A stretch of 9,443 nt of DNA. Origin: Actinomycetes bacterium. GTDB taxonomy: Bacteria > Actinomycetota > Humimicrobiia > Humimicrobiales > Humimicrobiaceae. Of this stretch, positions 1 through 6,116 are shown piece after piece. The notes under the pieces were generated by a model. The model ran no database searches. It was not told where the DNA came from and worked only from the letters and a program-made list of their open reading frames with translations. The translations under genes and the position numbers were made by a program. Position 1 is the first letter of the stretch. Each line of letters starts with the position of its first letter. The DNA lies in NCBI GenBank assembly GCA_030603375.1, contig JAUVXY010000054.1, forward strand, positions 1 through 9,443, given 5' to 3'.

Positions 1-987
1 TGCAGCTTCGCTCATGGCACTTATGTCATGTGGGTCAAACACAAAACCACTCTTGCCGTGAATAACCACTTCTTTTAATCCTCCCACCTTTGTTCCAATT
101 ACTGGAACCTCGCAGCTTAATGCCTCAAGGGCTGAAAGACCAAAACTTTCACTTGCAGACGGCAATAAAAAAAGATCACTTACGCTTAAGAGGGGAATTA
201 CATTTTCCTGCCTGCCCAGAAAAATTACTTTATTTTCTAAGCCTAATTCATCTACCAAATTCCTGCATGCGCACATCTCCGGGCCATCTCCGACCAGGAG
301 CAGCTTGCTTTTAACTTCCATGCTTATTTTATAAAATATCTTTATTACACTATCCACATTCTTTACATGTCTGAAGTTAGAAATGTGGGTAATAACCTTG
401 TCGCCTTTTTTAATGAATTCAATTTTCTTTTTACTCTCATTGGTTCTTTTGTATGTTTCTGTATCCACAAAATTGTATATAACGCTTATTTTTTTATTTA
501 TTTTAAAAATTTTTTGAGTGGCATTTTTTAAGTACTCAGACACACATGTTATTCCATCACTATTTTCTATAATAAATTTTGTACTTTTATAAAATGAAGC
601 ATGTTTTCCGACCAGAGTTATATCAGTTCCATGCAGTGTTGTAACAAACTTAAACCTGTCATCTCCTAATATCTTTTTAGCCAGGTAGGCTGCAGCTGCA
701 TGAGGTATGGCATAATGTGCGTGCAAAATATCTAACTTTTCTGTTTCTGCAACCTCTGCCATTTTTGCACAAAGAGAAAGGCTGTAAGGGGGATATTTAA
801 ACAGAGGATAATCCAGGGTTTCAACTTCATGAAAAAATATATTTTTATAAAAGCGGTTAATTCTAAATGGAATTTCATAGCTAATAAAATGCACGCTATT
901 CCCTCTCTTGGCCAGTTCAATTCCAAGTTCTGATGCTACCACCCCACTGCCTCCGTAAGTAGGGTAGCAAGTTATCCCTATATTCAT
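1..987 (-). CDS. bshA: BshA, N-acetyl-glucosaminyl L-malate synthase (3' end cut by window edge)
   Basis: First step of bacillithiol synthesis: a cytosolic GT4-family glycosyltransferase that joins UDP-GlcNAc to L-malate. The frame is open from the ATG at 987 to the window edge, giving 329 residues; the family is about 375 long, so roughly the last 45-50 are missing. Visible BshA signatures are GITCYPTYGGSG near the N-terminus (glycine loop at residues 12-15), IPFRIN, FHEVE, FKYPPYSLSL, the LHAHYAIPHA segment, TTLHGTDIT, HISNFRHVKNV, LLLVGDGPE and the GT4 EX7E motif (E280 and E288 in ESFGLSALE) followed by VGGLKEVV. It is the last visible gene of bshC-bshB1-bshA, 35 nt after the bshB1 stop. 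No strong Shine-Dalgarno is seen before the ATG, but the N-terminus matches the family exactly. HGTDIT with FKYPPYSLSL separates it from generic GT4 enzymes. Confidence 0.95.
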   Translation of the reverse strand, partial: MNIGITCYPTYGGSGVVASELGIELAKRGNSVHFISYEIPFRINRFYKNIFFHEVETLDYPLFKYPPYSLSLCAKMAEVAETEKLDILHAHYAIPHAAAAYLAKKILGDDRFKFVTTLHGTDITLVGKHASFYKSTKFIIENSDGITCVSEYLKNATQKIFKINKKISVIYNFVDTETYKRTNESKKKIEFIKKGDKVITHISNFRHVKNVDSVIKIFYKISMEVKSKLLLVGDGPEMCACRNLVDELGLENKVIFLGRQENVIPLLSVSDLFLLPSASESFGLSALEALSCEVPVIGTKVGGLKEVVIHGKSGFVFDPHDISAMSEAA

Positions 988-1022
988 AGCTTGCTTTGTA
1001 TTTATTTACAAATTATAGCCTT

Positions 1023-1757
1023 TTAAACTAAATACTGAAAAAATTTCACAGGGTCGTCTATCCTTATATTAAATTCAGCAAAATATGGTTCCCCATACTC
1101 GGATTTTATTTTTAGCCCATAGTACCTGCATCTATTGCCAATCATATCATGATAATGTTTTGAGCCTATATGTGTCACCACAGTCTTTTCTGTGCTGCTG
1201 TAAAATTGAGACTCGTATGCTGCAACTGCTTTTATCTTTTCTTTATAATACTTAGATATATCAACTATGAAAGTTGGTTTAAATTCATAATGGAGCATAT
1301 AGCTTATTACAACAGAAGGCCTGTAAAAACCATACTTTGCTGTAAATTTTTTTAGCCCTGAAATAAAGATGGAATCTTTTAACAACTTGTAAGAATTCTC
1401 GTGATCAGGATGCCGGTCTTTCCAGAAAGGAATAAGAGCAACTTTCGGCCTGTATTTTCTAATGGCTTCGGCTATCTTCAGCCTGCTGTCAGAATCATTT
1501 TTTATGTTGCCATCTTCAAGCTTAAGATTTTCCCTGACATCTAATTTTAATATTCCTGAAGCTTTATCTGTTTCTTTCTTTCTTATCTCTAAATTCCCAT
1601 TTGTAGAAAGCTCGCCCTGTGTGAGGTCAACTATTCCTGTCTTGTGTCCTATATCTTTTGACTTAAGCAAAAGCCCTCCACACCCGGTTTCTGCGTCATC
1701 AGGGTGTGCGCCAAATGCTAAAATATCTACCTTCACTGATACCACCAGACCTGTCAC
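1023..1757 (-). CDS. bshB1: BshB1-type N-acetylglucosaminyl-malate deacetylase
   Basis: Second step of bacillithiol synthesis: a zinc deacetylase of the PIG-L/LmbE family that removes acetate from GlcNAc-malate. The DILAFGAHPDDAE motif is at residues 11-23 and RHPDHENS at 115-122. By analogy with known PIG-L/LmbE zinc hydrolases, H18, D21 and H119 are the expected zinc ligands and D20 the general base. VDLTQGELSTNG (43-54) and YESQFY, with length 244 for a family of about 235, fit BshB1 rather than the generic MshB/LmbE group. The longest start is a GTG overlapping the bshC stop (GTGA), which suggests translational coupling. An internal GTG at 1736-1734 has GGTGG five bases upstream and would give an N-terminus of MKVDILAFG, closer to the family, so it may be the true start. 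The function call is firm; the start is uncertain. Confidence 0.93.
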   Translation of the reverse strand: MTGLVVSVKVDILAFGAHPDDAETGCGGLLLKSKDIGHKTGIVDLTQGELSTNGNLEIRKKETDKASGILKLDVRENLKLEDGNIKNDSDSRLKIAEAIRKYRPKVALIPFWKDRHPDHENSYKLLKDSIFISGLKKFTAKYGFYRPSVVISYMLHYEFKPTFIVDISKYYKEKIKAVAAYESQFYSSTEKTVVTHIGSKHYHDMIGNRCRYYGLKIKSEYGEPYFAEFNIRIDDPVKFFQYLV

Positions 1758-3424
1758 TCGGATATTTCTATAAATTTATGCGAAAAACTTAAAGGTTTCA
1801 ATTCAAGGTAAAGGCTATATGTAAAATCAAAACCATATTTATTTATAAAACCCCATATACTTAGCTCTCTTTCCTGCAAGTTATCGTTTGGAAAAATACT
1901 CTGATAAACTTTATCTGAACTCCCGGTAACATAGCCGTTTTGTTTTTTATATTCCGAATAAAGCTTTTTTTCCAGTATGCTGGTTTCTTTTTTGATATTT
2001 CTCTTAATTCTATCAAAAGAGCTGAAAATATTCATTCCATAATTAGAAATATTTTTTTCAAATCTTTTTATTAACTCTCCTGTATCATTTTTGAACCCTG
2101 CCATTAACTCATCAAGGTTTAAATTTAGTCTTCTCTCTATAATTTTTCTGGTTAATTTCTCTCTGTCTAACTGTAAATCCGTATCGCTTATCTCAAACCT
2201 ATCCAATACTTTTTTAATCCTTTTTTCAATTATTGTCGCTGAAAACCGCGGATAAATAATTGGAAGCCTCGCATCCGCCAGACCATATATTTTTTTAAGC
2301 TGGGAAAAATAGCTTGTCTCCCCGGGTCCGCAAATGCAGCACATAACAGGCAAAACACTATCTTGAAAAAGTGGCCGCATTATAACATTCAAACTTATAT
2401 CCTTGATATTTTTTTCAATATATTTAATTAGTTCCTCTTTTGTAAATCTTTTATTTCCAGCTGCAAAATAACCCTTTTTAACTTCGGTTATCTTTTCTCT
2501 GACTCCTTTTAAATCTAAAAAAAAGTTGAGTGTCTCTGTCTGTGAATTAATCTGTGAATGATAGCCATTCTCCTTTAACTTATCTCCTACATAATTAACA
2601 GTGCTGCTTATTTTTTTATGGTTATCTATGTCATAATTTAAAAGACTGCGTGACAGGCTCTTAAGTTCTTTTACGGCAGGGTCCACTACTACAAGGCCAT
2701 AATCTGAAAACATTCTGGAAATTATTACCGAAAAAAAATAAGAAATGCTTGTGCTGCTATCTTCTGCAGTGCTACTGTCTGCTGCTGCGCTTAAGCATTC
2801 ATTTAGAAAATCAACTGCTGTACCCTTAAAATCTGTAGGTTTTATAACATTGCTTAAGTTATCAATTACCTTTTTAAAATCATCTGTCTTTAAATACATT
2901 CTTGAATATTTTACCCCTTTTTTAACGCCTGTCAGATCAAGGGTAATGTTTTCTAAATTTTTATTTAAAATTGTTAAATTATTTACTTGCCCGGGATTGC
3001 TATCATCAGATGCATTCCAGAAACAGGGAACAATCTTTCTATTTAATTTATTTTCTAAAAAACTGCTGACTTTCAGCACAGTCAAAATTTTATAAATTAT
3101 AAATATGGGACCGGTCAGCAGTCCGGGCTGCTGACCGCCAATTACAACTGCTGATTTGCTGTCTTCCAAAGCATCAATATTTTCTATTGTTTTTCTGCTG
3201 CAGCCAAGACTCCCGTTATACTTTTTTAGAATACCGGATACCTCGGGCCTCAGGCTATGGTTGTAATTCAGGCTGATATCTTCAAATCTTTTTTTGTAGC
3301 TATCAATTCTCCGAAAGTCATACTGATAGTAGTTTTTTATTTTATCAAAATTGAAGATATAATCCCTGTAGAGGTTATTGTAATAGAACTTGCTTAAATC
3401 TATTTTTTTTAATTCTATATTCAT
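1754..3424 (-). CDS. bshC: BshC, putative cysteine-adding enzyme of bacillithiol synthesis
   Basis: Last step of bacillithiol synthesis: addition of L-cysteine to GlcN-malate. BshC is assigned this role genetically in Bacillus. Length 556 compares with about 540 in the family. Family blocks in order are GGQQPGLLTGP (96-106), IVPCFWNASDD (131-141), MRPLFQDSVLP (349-359), CGPGETSYF (365-373), LPIIYPRFSATIIEKR (387-402), then a Lys/Glu-rich probable coiled-coil (about 405-495) and FPNDNLQER (511-519). Two oddities stand out. The stretch after FW reads NASDDSN where family members usually show an EDHD-like sequence, and residues 214-225 are a tandem A(A/E)DSST repeat. It is the first gene of the operon, and its TGA overlaps the GTG proposed for bshB1. 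The start is ATG at 3424 with only a weak upstream GATGGT. Identification is secure; catalytic competence is not shown by sequence. Confidence 0.92.
   Translation of the reverse strand: MNIELKKIDLSKFYYNNLYRDYIFNFDKIKNYYQYDFRRIDSYKKRFEDISLNYNHSLRPEVSGILKKYNGSLGCSRKTIENIDALEDSKSAVVIGGQQPGLLTGPIFIIYKILTVLKVSSFLENKLNRKIVPCFWNASDDSNPGQVNNLTILNKNLENITLDLTGVKKGVKYSRMYLKTDDFKKVIDNLSNVIKPTDFKGTAVDFLNECLSAAADSSTAEDSSTSISYFFSVIISRMFSDYGLVVVDPAVKELKSLSRSLLNYDIDNHKKISSTVNYVGDKLKENGYHSQINSQTETLNFFLDLKGVREKITEVKKGYFAAGNKRFTKEELIKYIEKNIKDISLNVIMRPLFQDSVLPVMCCICGPGETSYFSQLKKIYGLADARLPIIYPRFSATIIEKRIKKVLDRFEISDTDLQLDREKLTRKIIERRLNLNLDELMAGFKNDTGELIKRFEKNISNYGMNIFSSFDRIKRNIKKETSILEKKLYSEYKKQNGYVTGSSDKVYQSIFPNDNLQERELSIWGFINKYGFDFTYSLYLELKPLSFSHKFIEISE
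2750..2785 (-). repeat. 18-bp tandem duplication inside bshC
   Basis: Two adjacent 18-bp units (2750-2767 and 2768-2785) are about 14/18 identical and encode A-A-D-S-S-T followed by A-E-D-S-S-T at residues 214-225. The period is a multiple of three, so the frame is kept. It sits between two predicted helical stretches, just before SISYFFSVIISRMF, and so probably lengthens a surface loop. The repeat is read directly; the loop placement is inference. Confidence 0.7.
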
Positions 3425-3574
3425 AGTCTAAATTACCATCAGTTAAGTATGTATCTTTTTTGTTTTGCGTTCATTGCATTTACACATACATTCAGAATAA
3501 TATTCCTGCTGCTTTAAGGCTGATATCTGCAGGATTTATTTTTTGGTATAACCTGTATCCATCAATAAATTAAA

Positions 3575-3630
3575 ATTATATAATATTCTACATAATATCT
3601 TGCAATTTACCAGTGGAACGAAATTATATA
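3575..3630. promoter_or_regulatory. Candidate divergent promoters for bshC and mnmA sharing one -35 hexamer
   Basis: The spacer 3425-3690 separates bshC (minus) from mnmA (plus). Its centre has the palindromic hexamer TTGCAA at 3600-3605, which reads the same on both strands. Rightward, TTATAT lies 18 bp away at 3624-3629. Leftward, TATATA (3577-3582) is 17 bp away and TATAAT (3575-3580) is 19 bp away. This would give a 5' leader of about 55 nt for mnmA and about 145 nt for bshC. The spacer is AT-rich, so such matches arise easily. I saw no recognisable riboswitch or operator in the remaining spacer. Confidence 0.3.
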
Positions 3631-3690
3631 AAGTTCATCAAAACAGCTCTAAAAATGTGATAAACAAAAAATTTTTAAGCAGATAAGCAT

Positions 3691-4782
3691 ATGATTACAG
3701 GCACCAGCAATAAGAGTAAATATAAAACCTGCGGCAAGAGCATAGCTGTTGCCATAAGCGGAGGAGTTGACAGCGGAGTTGCAGCTGAACTAATATCTGA
3801 CGAAGGATTTGATGTTTTTGGAATTACTATGAAATTTCTTCCAGAAATTTTTAACTCCCACATAGAAGCTGCCAGAATGATAACAGACCAATTAAATATT
3901 CCCTTTGTTGAAATTGATCTTACAGATGAATTTGAAAAAATTATTATCAAACCTTTCTGCTCAAATTATCTTCAGGGAAAAACTCCAAACCCATGCATAG
4001 AGTGCAACAAATTTATAAAATTTGGGCTGCTTCTTGAAAAAGCAAAAAGTCTTGGGGCAAGCTTTTTGGCTACAGGTCATTACTGCGTAGTTAGTAAATC
4101 CCCCGCAACAGGCCTCTTTGAAGTAAAAAAAGCATTTGATAAAAGCAAGGATCAAAGCTATGTCTTCTGGAAATTAAACCAGGAACAGCTTTCTTACATA
4201 AAGACACCACTCGGGATGCTTACAAAAAAAGAAGTAAAAAATAAGGCAGGCAAGCTTTATGCTTTTCTGGAAGGAAAAAGTGAAAGTCAGGAAATCTGCT
4301 TTATTCCAGATAATGATTACAAGAATTTCCTTTTAAAAAGATTTAAAAATATAAAAGAGGGTAAAATTTTAAACACTAAAGGAGAAACAATAGGAAAACA
4401 TAAAGGATATCCTTTTTATACAGTTGGACAAAGAAGAGGGCTTGGCGTCAGCTGCAAAAAACCAATATATGTAAAAGAGATCATTCCGGATAAAAATATA
4501 ATTATTGCTGGTGAGGGAAAAGACCTGTACCAAAAAAAATTTATCGTAAACGAAGTAAATTTTATATCAGGCACCAAACCTGAAAAAAGTTTTAGAGTAG
4601 ATGTAAAAATCAGGTACACAGCTAAGGAAAGCCCGGCCCAGGTTAATATGCTGAGCAAAGATACAGCTGAGGTTATTTTTGATGATCCTCAAAGAGCTGT
4701 AACCCCGGGGCAATCTGCAGCTTTTTATAAAAAAGATTTCCTCATTGGAGGAGGGGTTATTGATCGAATAAATCTGTGCTGA
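3691..4782 (+). CDS. mnmA: MnmA, tRNA-specific 2-thiouridylase
   Basis: Cytosolic ATP-dependent enzyme that adenylates U34 of tRNA-Lys, tRNA-Glu and tRNA-Gln and replaces its 2-oxygen with sulfur delivered from cysteine through a desulfurase relay. The PP-loop SGGVDS is at residues 23-28, GKTPNPCIECNKFIKF at 96-111 and ATGHY at 127-131. KDQSYVFW (153-160) and ESQEICFI (198-205) follow. By alignment with the E. coli enzyme the two catalytic cysteines should be C105 and C203. The C-terminal half keeps YTVGQRRGLG and a terminal beta-barrel ending in PGQSAAFY. Length 363 is normal. The segment between FGITMKF and IPFVEIDL (residues 43-80) is shorter than in E. coli. The only in-frame start close to the PP-loop is the ATG at 3691, and its Shine-Dalgarno is weak. 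Its stop lies inside the convergent cysK. Confidence 0.95.
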   Translation: MITGTSNKSKYKTCGKSIAVAISGGVDSGVAAELISDEGFDVFGITMKFLPEIFNSHIEAARMITDQLNIPFVEIDLTDEFEKIIIKPFCSNYLQGKTPNPCIECNKFIKFGLLLEKAKSLGASFLATGHYCVVSKSPATGLFEVKKAFDKSKDQSYVFWKLNQEQLSYIKTPLGMLTKKEVKNKAGKLYAFLEGKSESQEICFIPDNDYKNFLLKRFKNIKEGKILNTKGETIGKHKGYPFYTVGQRRGLGVSCKKPIYVKEIIPDKNIIIAGEGKDLYQKKFIVNEVNFISGTKPEKSFRVDVKIRYTAKESPAQVNMLSKDTAEVIFDDPQRAVTPGQSAAFYKKDFLIGGGVIDRINLC

Positions 4783-5683
4783 GATACCTCTCGCCTGAAT
4801 CAGGAATTATAACTACTGCCATTTTCCCTTTATTTTCTTTTCTTCCGGCAACTTCAACAGCGGCCCACACTGCTGCTCCTGATGATATCCCGGCAAGGAT
4901 CCCTTCCTCTTTTGCCAGTCTGCGAGCCATTTGAAAAGCATCGGAACTTTTAACTGCCACAACCTCGTCTATTAAATTAATATCAAGTACTTCTGGAATA
5001 AAACCTGCGCCTATCCCCTGAATTTTATGCGGTCCTCCCTTTCCTCCGGATAGTACCGGAGAATCTGCAGGCTCTACTGCTACTACTTTAAGCTGAGGTT
5101 TCCTGCTTTTTAGCAATCTGCCGCAGCCTGTAATGGTCCCGCCGGTCCCAACTCCGCTAACCAATATATCAACTTTTCCATCTGTGTCATTCCATATTTC
5201 TACCCCGGTTGTGCGCTCATGAATTTCAGGATTTGCAGGATTTCTGAACTGCTGTGGCATATATGAATCTTTTGTGTCATCATGCAGTTTTTTTGCCTCT
5301 CTAACTGCACCACTCATTCCTTCATCAGCAGGAGTAAGCAATATATCGGCGCCAAACGCAGAGAGCAGTTTTCTTCTTTCCATGCTCATATTTTCCGGCA
5401 TTGTAAGTATAAGTCTGTAGCCCTTTAAGGCACATACTGCAGCAAGGCCCACCCCTGTATTGCCGCTTGTAGGTTCAATTATAACTGTTACATCCGGAGA
5501 TATTAATTTTTGCTTTTCAGCTTCTTCTATCATACTGCAGCCAATTCTATCCTTAACGCTTCCACCGGGATTTAAAAACTCCAACTTTGCAATCACATCT
5601 GATTTCAATCCATTTGAAATCTTTGAAAGCCTGACCAGCGGAGTATTCCCAATAAGTTCATTTACACTGCCTGCTATCTTCAT
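4757..5683 (-). CDS. cysK: CysK, cysteine synthase A (O-acetylserine sulfhydrylase)
   Basis: Cytosolic PLP enzyme that turns O-acetylserine and sulfide into L-cysteine and acetate. Fold-type II landmarks are GNTPLVRL (12-19), PGGSVKDR with PLP lysine K44 (39-46), the substrate loop PTSGNTG (71-77), QQFRNPANPEIH (144-155) and the phosphate-binding loop GVGTGGT (178-184). AGISSGAA (264-271) and PDSGERYLST (294-303) follow. Length 308 is exactly the family size, and no CBS regulatory domain follows, so a plain synthase fits better than cystathionine beta-synthase. AAAGGA lies five bases before the ATG, a good ribosome-binding site. Its last 26 bp overlap the end of convergent mnmA. Its product is the substrate of BshC and the sulfur source for MnmA, though they are not co-transcribed. 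The upstream region is nearly pure A/T, so I cannot choose a promoter. Confidence 0.96.
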   Translation of the reverse strand: MKIAGSVNELIGNTPLVRLSKISNGLKSDVIAKLEFLNPGGSVKDRIGCSMIEEAEKQKLISPDVTVIIEPTSGNTGVGLAAVCALKGYRLILTMPENMSMERRKLLSAFGADILLTPADEGMSGAVREAKKLHDDTKDSYMPQQFRNPANPEIHERTTGVEIWNDTDGKVDILVSGVGTGGTITGCGRLLKSRKPQLKVVAVEPADSPVLSGGKGGPHKIQGIGAGFIPEVLDINLIDEVVAVKSSDAFQMARRLAKEEGILAGISSGAAVWAAVEVAGRKENKGKMAVVIIPDSGERYLSTDLFDQ

Positions 5684-5724
5684 AAATATCCTTTCGCATA
5701 TTAAATTTCATTATTGATATTATC

Positions 5725-5768
5725 ATTATTTTTTTTAAAAAAAAATTTTAATTTTTTTAAAATTTATA
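5725..5768 (+). promoter_or_regulatory. A/T-only tract, probable UP element of the small-RNA promoter
   Basis: Positions 5725-5770 contain no G or C and consist of alternating A- and T-runs. The tract abuts the TTGACA at 5769. In well-studied strong promoters, such A/T tracts upstream of -35 bind the RNA polymerase alpha C-terminal domain. It also lies upstream of cysK on the other strand. A nearby short inverted repeat, TGATA-T-TATCA (about 5715-5725), is seen but not assigned. Confidence 0.45.
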
Positions 5769-5797
5769 TTGACATCAATTTTGTCTTTTGCTATATT
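5769..5797 (+). promoter_or_regulatory. Near-consensus sigma-70 promoter of the small RNA
   Basis: The -35 TTGACA (5769-5774) is a perfect match. The spacer is exactly 17 bp and the -10 is TATATT (5792-5797). Transcription should begin near A5804, or within the A-run at 5798-5801. It is the best promoter in the window and points into non-coding sequence, with its first downstream gene (ilvE) more than 300 bp away beyond a terminator. Confidence 0.8.
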
Positions 5798-5803
5798 AAA
5801 ATC

Positions 5804-5979
5804 ACTTTAGAGCAGGAGGCAACGCTTAGAAGTAATTGAAATTAGCAAACGAAAGGATGCTGAGAGTAAGTTAAAATTCTAAGTAGACCCTGAGGAAAGC
5901 TCTAAAATAAGACCCCAAGGTGTTCGGTAGCCTAAAGTGGAAACTAAGGTGAAAGATAACTTGGGGTTTCTTCTTTTTT
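5804..5979 (+). ncRNA. Structured small RNA of unknown class, about 175 nt
   Basis: The transcript runs from the promoter at 5769-5797 to an intrinsic terminator. The 5' domain folds as nested helices. P1 pairs 5806-5813 (TTTAGAGC) with 5899-5906 (GCTCTAAA), 8 perfect pairs. P2 pairs 5824-5831 with 5877-5884, 7 pairs plus one G-U. Weaker P3 pairs 5833-5837 with 5869-5873, and P4 pairs 5842-5847 with 5858-5863, capped by a 10-nt loop. An asymmetric internal loop between P1 and P2 contains AGGAGG (5814-5819) opposite ACCCTGAGGAAA. The 3' domain is the terminator arm. The nearest gene downstream, ilvE, seems to have its own promoter, which favours an independent sRNA; a riboswitch-like leader is the alternative. 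I do not recognise the family. Pairings were found by eye, without covariation support. No plausible peptide is encoded. Confidence 0.7.
5912..5979 (+). terminator. Rho-independent terminator with a structured loop
   Basis: ACCCCAAG (5912-5919) pairs perfectly with CTTGGGGT (5960-5967), and a T-rich tract (5967-5979, 11 T of 13) follows. The roughly 40-nt loop is longer than usual and folds again. GCCT (5930-5933) pairs with AGGT (5947-5950), allowing one G-U, and AGT (5936-5938) pairs with ACT (5943-5945) across a GNRA-type GGAA tetraloop. The arm may therefore be a functional 3' domain as well as a stop signal. Confidence 0.8.
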
Positions 5980-6070
5980 ATTGATAAATCAACAATACTG
6001 CCGCAAAAATAACGATAAAATAATCCACATAAAATATTTTCCTGTAATGCAGACCACGCCTGAAAATTCA
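5980..6070. other. Spacer between small-RNA terminator and ilvE promoter
   Basis: AT-rich sequence with no convincing reading frame, repeat or helix. It completes the 442-bp gap between cysK and ilvE. Confidence 0.6.
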
Positions 6071-6099
6071 TTGCAAAAAGGCTTTAAAAAAAGTAATAT
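6071..6099 (+). promoter_or_regulatory. Candidate ilvE promoter
   Basis: TTGCAA (6071-6076), a 17-bp spacer and TAATAT (6094-6099) give a good sigma-70 match. It predicts a start near 6106 and a leader of only about 20 nt that carries the ribosome-binding site. If real, ilvE transcription does not depend on read-through of the upstream terminator. Confidence 0.55.
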
Positions 6100-6116
6100 A
6101 TAAAGATTAAAGTCAT

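Noticed and set aside
732..926. 64-codon minus-strand frame inside bshA
   Set aside because: It is an out-of-frame shadow of the conserved bshA coding sequence, with no family resemblance or ribosome site.
5711..5730. Fur-box-like TGATAAT repeats upstream of cysK (minus strand)
   Set aside because: Only one half-site fits well, and such matches are expected by chance in near-pure A/T sequence.
5836..5874. 12-codon TTG-initiated leader peptide after AGGAGG
   Set aside because: Spacing of about 16 nt is too long, it has no run of branched-chain codons, and it lies inside conserved-looking helices.
5855..5892. GCTGAGA followed by ACCCTGA, recalling pieces of a TPP riboswitch
   Set aside because: The conserved pyrophosphate-sensor part with its TAAT/GCG-TAGGGAA block is absent, helix order is wrong and no thiamine gene follows.
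5845..5932. GCAAAC and CGGTAGCC resembling cyclic-di-GMP-I (GEMM) blocks
   Set aside because: The required GACGCAAAGCC block is missing and spacing does not fit.
5804..5979. T-box leader upstream of ilvE
   Set aside because: There is no TGGNACCGCG box, no AGTA/GNTG stem I features and no competing antiterminator. The terminator is also about 145 bp before ilvE, with a promoter between them.
5804..5979. 6S RNA, judged by length and strong promoter
   Set aside because: The 5' and 3' ends do not pair with each other; the main helix closes at about 5906 and a separate terminator arm follows. A divergent 6S cannot be excluded without a covariance search.
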